Origin: Comamonas sp. JUb58
GTDB taxonomy: Bacteria > Pseudomonadota > Gammaproteobacteria > Burkholderiales > Burkholderiaceae_C
DNA length: 64,000 bases
Assembly: GCF_004364775.1 (NCBI RefSeq)
Contig: NZ_SOAL01000021.1
Span: forward strand, 45,101-109,100
Reading direction: 5' to 3'
A program made the translations under genes and the position numbers. Position 1 is the first letter of the stretch. Every line of letters begins with the position of its first letter. This document shows, one piece after another, positions 1 through 8,557 of the stretch. The notes under the pieces are model-generated. The model had not been told where the DNA came from. It was given only the letters and a program-made list of their open reading frames with translations, and made no database searches.

Positions 1-85
1 TGGGCCTCCCTGAGGTCAGTCCGTGCATAGGCTACTGCGGCTGAATGCAGTTTCCCAACATGGTCACCGCAAGCGCACAGCAACG

Positions 86-1042
86 CTAACGTCCCACCAC
101 CCTCACCTGCCCATTCCCCAACCGCTCAATCCGCACCGGCAGCGACTGCGCCAGCAGCGCCAGACTGGCATCCGTGTCCTTGAGCGACAGGGCACCCGAT
201 AGCCGCAGCTGGGCCACGGCAGGGTCGCAGTGCAAACGGCCAGTTCGATAGCGGGCGATCTCGGTCACAACCTCGGCCAAGGGCATGTTCTTGGCCAGCA
301 GCATGCCCTGCTCCCACAGCGCGGCGCTGGCTTGCACATCGGTTTGCGGGCCGATGCCGCTGCTGCTGAAGTCGGCGGTGTGCCCCTCTTGCAGCAGTAG
401 GGTGGCGCCTTGCTGGTTGGTGATGGCGACGGCGTGGCTGAAGACAGCGACGCGGCTGGTGTCCGCATCCACACGGCGCACGCTAAAACGCGTGCCCAGC
501 GCCTGCACCGTGCCTTGCCGGGTTTCCACGACAAAGGGGCGGTAGCTGGGCGATGGGTCGGCATGCGTGGTCACCAAGATCTCGCCACCCAGCAGCCGCA
601 CCCGGCGCTCTTGTGCGTTGAAATGGATGGCCACTGCGCTGGCGGTGTTGAGCGTCAAGGTGGAGCCATCGGGCAGCAGCATGGAGCGCGACTGCCCCAC
701 GGCGGTGGCCTGGTCGGCCATCCAGTCGCGCCAGGACAGCTCTCGCCAGGCCAGCCAACCAGCGGGCGCCGCCACCAGAAGGCCACCCAGCCAGGCCAGG
801 CTTTTGCGCCGGTCGGGCCGCTGCACGGCGTGCAAGGTTTGCTGGCAGACCTCGGCTGGCACTTGGGCGAACACACCCAGCATGGCTTCGGCCTTGTGCC
901 AGGCGGCCTCATGCGCGGGGCTTTGGCTGCGCCATTGCTCAAAACGGGCCTGCTCCTTGGCAGTGGGCGTTTCGTAGCGCAGCACGATGAGCCAGTCGGC
1001 CGCTTCGCTGAGCAAGGTGTTTTGCGCGGCAACGCCCGCCAT
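86..1042 (-). CDS. FecR-family anti-sigma/sigma regulator
   Basis: 318-aa protein that in this family sits in the inner membrane and passes the signal from a TonB-dependent receptor to the partner ECF sigma factor. The N-terminal 90 residues form the DUF4880/FecR N-domain (EAADWLIVLR, then RFEQWRSQSPAHEAAW). A membrane-type stretch (LAWLGGLLVAAPAGWLAW) comes next, then the FecR periplasmic domain (LLPDGSTLTLNTASAV, RVRLLGGEILVTT). The ATG start at 1042 shares its A with the TGA stop of the sigma factor, so the two are translationally coupled. No receptor gene follows within the window; the nearest TonB receptor is 18 kb away. Confidence 0.92.
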   Translation of the reverse strand: MAGVAAQNTLLSEAADWLIVLRYETPTAKEQARFEQWRSQSPAHEAAWHKAEAMLGVFAQVPAEVCQQTLHAVQRPDRRKSLAWLGGLLVAAPAGWLAWRELSWRDWMADQATAVGQSRSMLLPDGSTLTLNTASAVAIHFNAQERRVRLLGGEILVTTHADPSPSYRPFVVETRQGTVQALGTRFSVRRVDADTSRVAVFSHAVAITNQQGATLLLQEGHTADFSSSGIGPQTDVQASAALWEQGMLLAKNMPLAEVVTEIARYRTGRLHCDPAVAQLRLSGALSLKDTDASLALLAQSLPVRIERLGNGQVRVVGR

Positions 1043-1545
1043 CACGCGGCCTCCAGGCACAGCATCAAGGCCTTGTGGATATGGCGGCGCACGGTGATCA
1101 CCGGCATGGCGACCTGGTCGGAGATCTGCTGCAAGCTCAGCCCATCGAGCTGGGCCAGCAAAAAGACCTGGCGCGTGCGGGGCGCCAGGCCTGAAAGCAG
1201 CCGGTCGATCTGCACCAGCGCTTCGATGACCTGCAGCTGGGTCTCGGGCGACGGCGCATGCGGCTCGGGCATGGCCTGCAGGGTCTCCAGGTAGGCGCGT
1301 TCGATCTCGCGCCGGCGCCACAAGTCGACCACCAGGCCTTTGGCCACATGGGTCAAAAAGGCACGCGGCTCATCAGCAGCATCCACATTGCGGGGCGACA
1401 GCATGAGCCGAATAAAGGTGTCATGGGCCAGGTCGGCCGCGTCGCCTGCATTGCCCAGACGGCGCCGCAGCCAGGACTGCAGCCAGGCATGGTGGTTTTT
1501 GTAGAGCGCTTCGATGGGCGAAGCCGAGTATCCGGGAGATGCCAT
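1042..1545 (-). CDS. ECF sigma factor, FecI type
   Basis: 167-aa iron-starvation sigma factor. Region 2 is ALYKNHHAWLQSWLRRRLG through AADLAHDTFIRLM; region 4 is LAPRTRQVFLLAQLDGLS with helix-turn-helix IADQ-like LQQISDQVAMPVITVRRHIH. An upstream ATG at 1605 is open, but using it would put the Fur-box-like palindrome and the -10 TATAAT inside the gene, so I prefer the ATG at 1545. It forms a coupled operon with fecR. Transcription of such genes is normally Fur-repressed, which fits the palindrome just upstream. Confidence 0.9.
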   Translation of the reverse strand: MASPGYSASPIEALYKNHHAWLQSWLRRRLGNAGDAADLAHDTFIRLMLSPRNVDAADEPRAFLTHVAKGLVVDLWRRREIERAYLETLQAMPEPHAPSPETQLQVIEALVQIDRLLSGLAPRTRQVFLLAQLDGLSLQQISDQVAMPVITVRRHIHKALMLCLEAA

Positions 1546-1579
1546 GCGATGTCCGCGCCCTGCTGCCACAGTGAATAGT

Positions 1580-1624
1580 TGAGAATGAATCTCAATTATA
1601 TTCAATTGTAAAGACCGTCTTTAC
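1580..1624 (-). promoter_or_regulatory. Promoter with Fur-box-like site and palindrome upstream of the fecI-type gene
   Basis: On the minus strand a -10 TATAAT lies at 1600-1595. Directly downstream of it is TGAGAATGAATCTCA (plus-strand reading, 1580-1594), a 7-1-7 inverted repeat typical of Fur sites. A perfect 17-bp palindrome, GTAAAGACCGTCTTTAC, occupies 1608-1624 over the expected -35 position and may bind a second regulator. Confidence 0.6.
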
Positions 1625-1668
1625 GCAGGACATTCGCGGCCGCCTGGCGTGCCAGCGGCGCAGGTAGA

Positions 1669-2331
1669 TCAGCGCTGCGCAACAGGCGGCGCGGGCAGCA
1701 CGTACTGCCCCGTCCAGCCCACCAGGCGCAGCGCCATCTGCGTCATCTCCTGGCACAGCGCCTCGATGGACAGCTTGCCGTTGGGTTGGTACCAGCGGTG
1801 CGTCCACTGCACCATGCCGCTGATGGCGAAAGCCGTGACCTTGGGGTTGCCGACCTGGAAAACACCCGCCTCCACGCCGTTGACGATAAGCCGCGTCACC
1901 AGCGCATCAAAGCCGTGGTACTTGCTGCGGATATCGCTGATTTTTTCCGGGCTCAGGCTTTTTTCTTCTTCAAGCAGGATGACCGAGAAGGTGCTCAGCT
2001 CGATCTTGCGGCGCGTGTAGGTGTCGATAAAAAACTCAAAGCGCCGCACCGGGTCCTTGTCTTCGAGCTGTTCGCACTGGCTCACGGCCTCATACAGGCC
2101 GGCAAACACCTTGTCAAAAAGCCGCTCCAGCAGCTCGTGCTTGGACTTGAAGCGCTTGTAGATAAAGGGCTTGGTCACGCCAATCGAGGCCGCTATCTCA
2201 TCGAGCGTCGCGCTCTTGAAGCCGCGCTTGTAGAACAGCTCGGCAGCGGCATTGATGATCAAGGTGTCCTTGTATTCCTGGATCTGGTTCTTGGCATCGC
2301 CTGCGTTGGTGTCGGTGGGTTGTAGCTGCAC
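1669..2331 (-). CDS. TetR-family transcriptional regulator
   Basis: 220-aa regulator. The N-terminal HTH is clear (AAAELFYKRGFKSATLDEI, then IGVTKPFIYKRFKSKHEL), followed by a helical ligand domain. The reading frame is open to 2433, but a GTG at 2331 preceded by AGGAG at about 10 nt is the best start; the longer reading gives a low-complexity Arg-rich leader. It is divergent from the alcohol dehydrogenase operon beginning at 2590, so it probably controls that operon in response to a pathway acyl-CoA or related ligand (inference from position). Confidence 0.85.
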   Translation of the reverse strand: MQLQPTDTNAGDAKNQIQEYKDTLIINAAAELFYKRGFKSATLDEIAASIGVTKPFIYKRFKSKHELLERLFDKVFAGLYEAVSQCEQLEDKDPVRRFEFFIDTYTRRKIELSTFSVILLEEEKSLSPEKISDIRSKYHGFDALVTRLIVNGVEAGVFQVGNPKVTAFAISGMVQWTHRWYQPNGKLSIEALCQEMTQMALRLVGWTGQYVLPAPPVAQR

Positions 2332-2589
2332 TGCTGAATGTCTCCTGGTGGGCGTGGGGCTGCGGCGATAACGCGCGCCAGCACGCTGTACGCATGGCCC
2401 CAGCATAGTGGAAAGGCGGGCCGTTTTGTACAAGATGCCACCCCGCCATCCATGCGTGAAATCCCCAATAGTACCAATCGATACTGATCAGTATCTTTGG
2501 GCTTTTCCAACGCTGAGCAGCCGTTTCAGGCCCTTGCCAAAGCGCCGCGCCAGCAGCCATTGAGCCCCGTTGATTAAGGAGACAAGCGC

Positions 2590-3666
2590 ATGTCGAACGC
2601 AACCGCCAGCCCTGGCGAACAGCTGAGTTACCAGGTCGTCGATTTTGGCCAACCGCTGCAACTGGCGCGCCGCGCCATTGCCGCGCCGCAGGGCAGCGAG
2701 GTGCTGGTGCGCATCAGCGCCTGCGGCGTCTGCCACAGCGATCTGCACATGGCCGAGGGCTTTTTTGACCTGGGCGATGGCCGCCATTTCGGCCTGGAAA
2801 AAGTACTCAAGCCGCCACGCACCTTGGGCCATGAGATCGTCGGCACCGTGGCCGCCAACGGGCCCGATGCGCAAGGAGCGCTGGGCCGCTCGGTGATCGT
2901 CTTCCCCTGGATTGGCTGCGGCCAGTGCGCGCTTTGCGCCCGGGGTGATGAACACATGTGTGCCCGCCCCGAGAGCCTGGGCACCACGCGGGATGGCGGC
3001 TTCAGCACCCATGTGCGCGTGCCCCACCCGCGCTACCTGATCGACCATGCCGGCATTGACGCCGCCTTTGCCGCCACCCTGGCCTGCTCGGGGCTGACGG
3101 CTTATTCGGCGCTCAAAAAAGTGGCGCCTGCGACCGAGCAGGCGCCGCTGGTCATCATCGGCGCGGGTGGCGTGGGCCTGGCGGCCGTGGCGCTGGCCAA
3201 GGCCTTGCATGGCCTGGGGCCCATCGTTGTCGACATTGACCCGGCCAAGCGCCAGGCTGCGCTGGATGCCGGCGCCAGCCGTGTGGTGGACCCGGCCGAG
3301 GCGGATGCCGCCAAGACCCTGGCGCGCTCCAGCGCCGAAGGCGTATCGGCCGTGCTCGATTTTGTCGGCTCCACACGCACTTTCGAGTTTGCCAATGCCG
3401 TCGTCGGCAAGGGCGGAAAAATCCTCATCGTCGGCCTGTTTGGCGGCAGCGCCAGCATCCAGCTGCCGCTGATCCCCATGCGCGCCATCTCCATCGGCGG
3501 CTCCTATGTAGGCTCGCTGGCCGAGCTGCGCGAGCTGGTGGCGCTGGCCCAGCAAGGGGTGTTGCCATCCTTGCCGCTCAGCAGCCGCCCGCTGGGCGAT
3601 GTGCAGACCGTGCTGGACGAGCTGCGTGCCGGCAAGGTCACCGGCCGCGCCATTTTGCAAAGCTGA
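2590..3666 (+). CDS. Zinc-dependent medium-chain alcohol dehydrogenase
   Basis: 358-aa MDR-family NAD(P)-dependent dehydrogenase oxidising an alcohol to an aldehyde or ketone. Catalytic zinc ligands are Cys48 (CGVCHSD), His81-Glu82 (GHE) and Cys166. Structural zinc is held by four cysteines at 110, 113, 116 and 124 (CGQCALCARGDEHMC). The Rossmann signature GAGGVGLAAVALAK follows. The ATG at 2590 has a strong AAGGAG site. First gene of a five-gene catabolic cluster, 25 bp ahead of the aldehyde dehydrogenase. The natural substrate cannot be read from the sequence. Confidence 0.92.
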   Translation: MSNATASPGEQLSYQVVDFGQPLQLARRAIAAPQGSEVLVRISACGVCHSDLHMAEGFFDLGDGRHFGLEKVLKPPRTLGHEIVGTVAANGPDAQGALGRSVIVFPWIGCGQCALCARGDEHMCARPESLGTTRDGGFSTHVRVPHPRYLIDHAGIDAAFAATLACSGLTAYSALKKVAPATEQAPLVIIGAGGVGLAAVALAKALHGLGPIVVDIDPAKRQAALDAGASRVVDPAEADAAKTLARSSAEGVSAVLDFVGSTRTFEFANAVVGKGGKILIVGLFGGSASIQLPLIPMRAISIGGSYVGSLAELRELVALAQQGVLPSLPLSSRPLGDVQTVLDELRAGKVTGRAILQS

Positions 3667-3691
3667 AGCCAGAAAGAACCAGGAGCACCGC

Positions 3692-5122
3692 ATGAACTAC
3701 CAAGTCCAATTGCTGATCGACGGCCAGTGGCGCGACAGCAGCAGCCAGGAATGGCTGGACATCATCAACCCCGCCGACGAAAGCAGCATTGGCCGCGTGG
3801 CCAAGGCCAGCCGCGCCGACCTGGATGCCGCGCTGGCCGCGGCCCAGACCGGCTTTTCCGCCTGGCGCAAAACCTCGGTGATGGAGCGCTCGACCTATCT
3901 GCGCAAAGCCGCCGCGCTGGTGCGCGAGCATGCCGAAGAGATGGCGCTGATGCTGGTGCATGAGCAAGGCAAACGTCTTACCGAGGCGCGCATCGAGCTC
4001 TCCGGCGCCAGCGAGGTGCTGGAATGGTTTGCCGAAGAGGCGCGCCGCTGCTACGGCAGCATGATCCCGCCGCGCTCGCCCGAGCTGCGCCAGTATGTGC
4101 AGCATGAGCCCGTGGGCCCGGTGGCGGCGTTCACGCCCTGGAACTTCCCGATCAACCAGGCCGTGCGCAAGATAGCCGCCGCACTGGCTGCGGGCTGCTC
4201 GATCATCGTCAAGGGCTCGGAAGAAACGCCGGTGGCGCTGGCCCGCTTCATCCAGGTGCTGGAGCAGGCCGGCCTGCCCGCAGGCGTGCTCGGCCTGGTC
4301 TATGGCGTGCCGGGTGATATCTCCGAGCACCTGATTGCCTCGCCCGTGGTGCGCAAGATCTCGTTCACCGGCTCGACCTCGGTGGGCAAGCTGCTGAGCG
4401 CGCAAGCGGGCGCCGCGATGAAGCGTGTGTCGATGGAGCTGGGCGGCCATGCGCCTGCCATCGTCTGTGACGACGCCGACCTGGCGCGCAGCCTCAAGCT
4501 CCTGGGTGTGCAGAAGTTCTGGAACGCCGGCCAGGCCTGCATCTCGCCCTCGCGCTTTTTGGTGCAGGCGCCCTTGTATGACGAGGCCATTGCCGGTTTT
4601 CAGCGCATTGCCGAAGGCTATGTGATGGGCAATGGCCTGGACAAGGCCACCCGCATGGGCCCGCTGGCCAACCCGCGCCGCGTGGCCGCCATGCAGGCGC
4701 TGGTGGATGACGCGGTGGCCAAGGGCGCCCGTGTGGTGACGGGCGGCAAGGCGCCGGATGGCAAGGGCTACTTTTTTGCGCCCACGGTGCTGGCCGATGT
4801 TCCGCAGGACGCGCGCATCTTCAACGAAGAGCCCTTTGGCCCGATTGCCGCGTTTGCACGCTTTGACAGCGATGCCCAGGCGCTGCAAGAGGCCAACCGC
4901 CTGCCCTGGGGCCTGGCGGCCTATGTGTTCACCGGCTCGGCCACGCGCGGCGAGTGGTTCAAGAACGAGATCGAAAGCGGCCTGGTCGGCATCAACTCGA
5001 TTGCGATGGGCTACCCCGAGCAGCCGTTTGGCGGCGTCAAGGATTCGGGCTATGCCAGCGAAGGCGGCGCCGATGCGCTGGCCTTCTACCTCAGCAGCAA
5101 GTTCGTCAGCCAGACCATCTGA
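3692..5122 (+). CDS. NAD(P)-dependent aldehyde dehydrogenase, succinate-semialdehyde dehydrogenase-like
   Basis: 476-aa aldehyde dehydrogenase superfamily enzyme. Key motifs: FTPWNFPINQ, FTGSTSVGK (cofactor), catalytic Glu near 249 in MELGGH and catalytic Cys283 in NAGQACISPSRF. The start at 3692 follows AGGAG; the open frame further upstream overlaps the dehydrogenase gene and is not used. It likely takes the aldehyde made by the preceding enzyme to the acid, which the acyl-CoA synthetases downstream can activate. Confidence 0.92.
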   Translation: MNYQVQLLIDGQWRDSSSQEWLDIINPADESSIGRVAKASRADLDAALAAAQTGFSAWRKTSVMERSTYLRKAAALVREHAEEMALMLVHEQGKRLTEARIELSGASEVLEWFAEEARRCYGSMIPPRSPELRQYVQHEPVGPVAAFTPWNFPINQAVRKIAAALAAGCSIIVKGSEETPVALARFIQVLEQAGLPAGVLGLVYGVPGDISEHLIASPVVRKISFTGSTSVGKLLSAQAGAAMKRVSMELGGHAPAIVCDDADLARSLKLLGVQKFWNAGQACISPSRFLVQAPLYDEAIAGFQRIAEGYVMGNGLDKATRMGPLANPRRVAAMQALVDDAVAKGARVVTGGKAPDGKGYFFAPTVLADVPQDARIFNEEPFGPIAAFARFDSDAQALQEANRLPWGLAAYVFTGSATRGEWFKNEIESGLVGINSIAMGYPEQPFGGVKDSGYASEGGADALAFYLSSKFVSQTI

Positions 5123-5203
5123 GTGCGCAGGCCGGCGCCCATCCGCTGCCGGCCCGCTGCCGCGCCGATGCGGGGCAGTGTGATCGAAGAGAGAAGGATT
5201 TCC

Positions 5204-8200
5204 ATGCACAAGGTACTGATCGCCAACCGGGGGGAGATTGCGGTGCGCATTGCGCGCACGGCAGCAGACCGGGGCATCGCAAGCGTTGCCGTCTACGCCA
5301 GCGACGATGCAGCCAGCCTGCACCGCCGCACGGCCGACCAGGCGCGCGCGCTGGGCGCCCAGGGCGCAGCCGCCTATCTGAACGGCGCGCACCTGATCGA
5401 GATTGCGCACCAAGAAGGCTGCGATGCCATCCACCCCGGCTACGGCTTTTTGAGCGAGAACTCGGCCTTTGCGCAGGCCTGCACCGCAGCCGGCCTGCGC
5501 TTTATCGGGCCCTCGGTCCAGGCGCTGGAGACCTTTGGCGACAAGGCCCAGGCGCGCGCGCTGGCCCAGCGTGAGCAGGTGCCGGTGGCACAAGGCACGC
5601 AAAGCGCCACCAGCCTGGCGCAGGCCCAGGCCTTTATGCAGCAGCTCGGTGGGCCGGTGATGCTCAAGGCACTGGCGGGCGGCGGTGGGCGGGGCATGCG
5701 CGCGGTGATGGCCGTGGACGATCTGGGTGCCGCCTTTGACCGCTGCAGCTCCGAGGCCCTGAGCGCCTTTGGCCGCAGCGATCTGTATGTAGAGCAGCTC
5801 ATTAGCGGCGCCCGCCATATCGAAGTGCAGATTGTGGGCGACGGCAGCGGCGCGGTGCAGCACCTGTTTGAGCGCGACTGCACTTTGCAGCGCCGCCACC
5901 AGAAGCTGCTGGAGATAGCGCCCAGCCCCTTCATCAGCCCCGCGCTGCGCGCGCAACTGCTGCAGCATGCCTGCCGGCTGGGCGCAGCGCTGCACTATCA
6001 GGGCCTGGGCACGGTGGAGTTTTTGGTGGACAGCCACAGCGGCCAGTACATCTTTATCGAATGCAACCCGCGCCTGCAGGTGGAGCACACCATCACCGAA
6101 GCCATCACCGGGCTGGACCTGGTGGCGCTGCAGTTTGCGCTGGCCGATGGCGCCAGCCTGCAGGACCTGGGCCTGAACCAGGCACTGCCGCTGCCCCGGC
6201 AATTTGCGCTGCAGGCGCGTGTGAACATGGAAAGCATGCAGCCCGATGCACAGGCCCTGCCCACTGGCGGCACCCTGACACGCTTTGAGCCGCCCACCGG
6301 CCCGGGCGTGCGCGTGGACAGCTTTGGCTATACCGGCTACGAGACCTCGGGCAACTATGACTCCTTGCTGGCCAAGGTGATCGTCAGCGGGCCCAGCCAG
6401 TTCGAGGTGCTCTGCGCCAAGGCCGATCGCGCGCTGGCCGAGTTCCATATCCAGGGTGTGGAGACCAACCTGGACTACCTGCGTGCGCTGCTGCGCGACG
6501 CGCAGGTGCTGCGTGGCGAGATCGACACCACCTATGTGGAACGCCAAGGCCCGGCGCTGCATGCGGCAGCCACGGCACTGGTAGCACAGCGCCAACCTGG
6601 TCCGCAGGCAGCCGGCCAGAACGCTGTGCCGAGTAACAACAACGACGAGCCCACACTGCCTGAGGGCGCGCATGCGGTGCGCGCTGCAATGCGCGGCCGC
6701 TTGATTGCGTTGGAGATGGATGCCCATACCGTGCAGGCCAAGGGCGCATCGGTGGCGGTGCTGGAGGCCATGAAGCTGGAGCACAGCGTGGCCTTGGGCC
6801 AGGGCGGCCGCTTTGTGGCGCGCAGCGCGCTGCTGGGCGAGGTGGTGGCCACGGGCACCCTGCTGGGCTGGGTGCTGCCCGATGCATCGGCCGATGCACT
6901 CGCCAGCGAGCAGCAGCAAGCCGACCTGGATGCGATACGCCCCGATCTGGCCAAGGTGCTGCAGCGCCAGCAAGGCTTGATGGACGCTGCCCGCCCCGAA
7001 GCGGTGGCCAAGCGCCGGCGCCATGGCAAGAACACCGCGCGCGAGAACCTGGACCAGCTGCTGGATGCCGGCAGCTTTGTGGAATATGGCGGCCTGACCC
7101 TGGCGATGCAACGCGGCCGCCGCAGCGAGGAGGAGCTGATTCGCCTGAGCCCAGCAGACGGCACCATCACCGGCCTGGGCCGCATCAACGGCCTGCAGTT
7201 TGGGCCTGAGCAATCGCGCTGCGCAGTGATGGCCTATGACTACACGGTGTTTGCCGGCACGCAGGGCTTTATGGCCCACCGCAAGATGGACCGTATCGTG
7301 CACACCAGCGAACGCCTGGGCCTGCCCTTTGTTTTGTTTGCCGAAGGCGGCGGCGGCCGGCCGGGCGACACCGACTATGTGGGCGTTTCGGGGCTGGAGT
7401 TCACCACCTTCACGCACATGGCGCGGCTGTCCGGCAAGGTGCCGACGATCGGCGTGGTCTCGGGCCGCTGCTTTGCCGGCAATGCCGCCTTGCTGGGCTG
7501 CTGCGATGTGATCATCGCCACGCAGGATGCCAGCATCGGCATGGCCGGGCCGGCGATGATCGAAGGCGGTGGTTTGGGTGTAGTGGCGGCCGACGAGGTG
7601 GGCCCGGCGAGTGTGCAAACGCGCAATGGCGTGATCGACCTGCTCGCCCGCGACGAAACCGAGGCCGTGGCCCTGGCCCAGACCTACCTGGGCTTTGTAC
7701 AGGGCAAGCTGCCGCCTGGAGAACATGCCGACCAGCGCCTGCTGCGCGCGCTGGTGCCCGAGAACCGGGTCAAGGGCTATGACATCCGTGCCGTGGTGCA
7801 GACCTTGTTTGACAGCGGCAGTTTTATGGAACTGCGCGCCCAGTTTGGCCGCAGCGTGGTCACCGGCTTTGCGCGGCTGGAGGGCCAGGCCGTGGGCGTG
7901 CTGGCCAACGATGGCAGCCACCTGGGCGGCGCGCTCGATGCCAACAGCGCCGACAAGATATCGCGCTTTCTGGAGCTGTGCGACAACTACGGCCTGCCGG
8001 TCGTGTCGCTGTGCGATACGCCGGGCTTCATGGTCGGGCCGGAGAGCGAAAAGGCCGCAGCCGTGCGGCACTTTGCCCGCATCTTTGTGACGGCCAGCCA
8101 CATCAAGGTGCCGGTGCTGGCGATTGTGCTGCGCAAGGCCTATGGCCTGGGCGCGCAGGCCATGCTGGGCGGCAACCTGTTTGTGCCCGTGGCCACCGTG

Positions 8201-8485
8201 GCCTGGCCCACCGGTGAGCTGGGGCCCATGGGCATTGAAGGCTCGGTGCGCCTGGCCTACCGGCGCGAGTTGGAAGCCTTGGAGGACGCGGCCGAGAAGG
8301 CGGCCTACTTTCAGGCCAAGACCGACGAGATCTATGCCCAGGGCAAGGCGCTGAACGTGGCCAGCTACAACGAGATCGACGATGTGATCGACCCGGCGCA
8401 GACACGCGATTGGCTGGCCAGCATGCTCGCCAGCCTGCCGGCAGCCAGCCCGGGGCGGGCGGCATCGGGGGTATCGCCCTGGTAG
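5204..8485 (+). CDS. Single-chain biotin-dependent acyl-CoA carboxylase (BC-BCCP-CT fusion)
   Basis: 1093-aa protein joining all functions of an acyl-CoA carboxylase. Residues 1-450 are biotin carboxylase (KVLIANRGEIAVRIAR, ATP loop GGGGRGMRAV, HIEVQIVGD, FIECNPRLQVEHT). Residues about 490-570 are the biotinyl domain with Lys524 in VLEAMKLEHS. Residues about 590-1080 are the carboxyltransferase domain (FAEGGGGRPGDTDY, LCDTPGFMVGPESE, AYGLGAQAM). The leucine in AMKL replaces the more usual methionine. The layout resembles the homomeric long-chain acyl-CoA carboxylases known from some bacteria; the acyl substrate here is unknown. The start at 5204 follows GAGAAGGA. Confidence 0.92.
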   Translation: MHKVLIANRGEIAVRIARTAADRGIASVAVYASDDAASLHRRTADQARALGAQGAAAYLNGAHLIEIAHQEGCDAIHPGYGFLSENSAFAQACTAAGLRFIGPSVQALETFGDKAQARALAQREQVPVAQGTQSATSLAQAQAFMQQLGGPVMLKALAGGGGRGMRAVMAVDDLGAAFDRCSSEALSAFGRSDLYVEQLISGARHIEVQIVGDGSGAVQHLFERDCTLQRRHQKLLEIAPSPFISPALRAQLLQHACRLGAALHYQGLGTVEFLVDSHSGQYIFIECNPRLQVEHTITEAITGLDLVALQFALADGASLQDLGLNQALPLPRQFALQARVNMESMQPDAQALPTGGTLTRFEPPTGPGVRVDSFGYTGYETSGNYDSLLAKVIVSGPSQFEVLCAKADRALAEFHIQGVETNLDYLRALLRDAQVLRGEIDTTYVERQGPALHAAATALVAQRQPGPQAAGQNAVPSNNNDEPTLPEGAHAVRAAMRGRLIALEMDAHTVQAKGASVAVLEAMKLEHSVALGQGGRFVARSALLGEVVATGTLLGWVLPDASADALASEQQQADLDAIRPDLAKVLQRQQGLMDAARPEAVAKRRRHGKNTARENLDQLLDAGSFVEYGGLTLAMQRGRRSEEELIRLSPADGTITGLGRINGLQFGPEQSRCAVMAYDYTVFAGTQGFMAHRKMDRIVHTSERLGLPFVLFAEGGGGRPGDTDYVGVSGLEFTTFTHMARLSGKVPTIGVVSGRCFAGNAALLGCCDVIIATQDASIGMAGPAMIEGGGLGVVAADEVGPASVQTRNGVIDLLARDETEAVALAQTYLGFVQGKLPPGEHADQRLLRALVPENRVKGYDIRAVVQTLFDSGSFMELRAQFGRSVVTGFARLEGQAVGVLANDGSHLGGALDANSADKISRFLELCDNYGLPVVSLCDTPGFMVGPESEKAAAVRHFARIFVTASHIKVPVLAIVLRKAYGLGAQAMLGGNLFVPVATVAWPTGELGPMGIEGSVRLAYRRELEALEDAAEKAAYFQAKTDEIYAQGKALNVASYNEIDDVIDPAQTRDWLASMLASLPAASPGRAASGVSPW

Positions 8486-8557
8486 CCACCCCGCCCCCGC
8501 CTCACCTAAAACACTGCGACCGAGATCCCAAAAAACACCAGGACCGTAGGAGACACC

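Noticed and set aside
410..1294. Plus-strand open frame over the FecR/FecI genes
   Set aside because: Antisense shadow of two genes with solid family motifs; no ribosome-binding site or recognisable domain.
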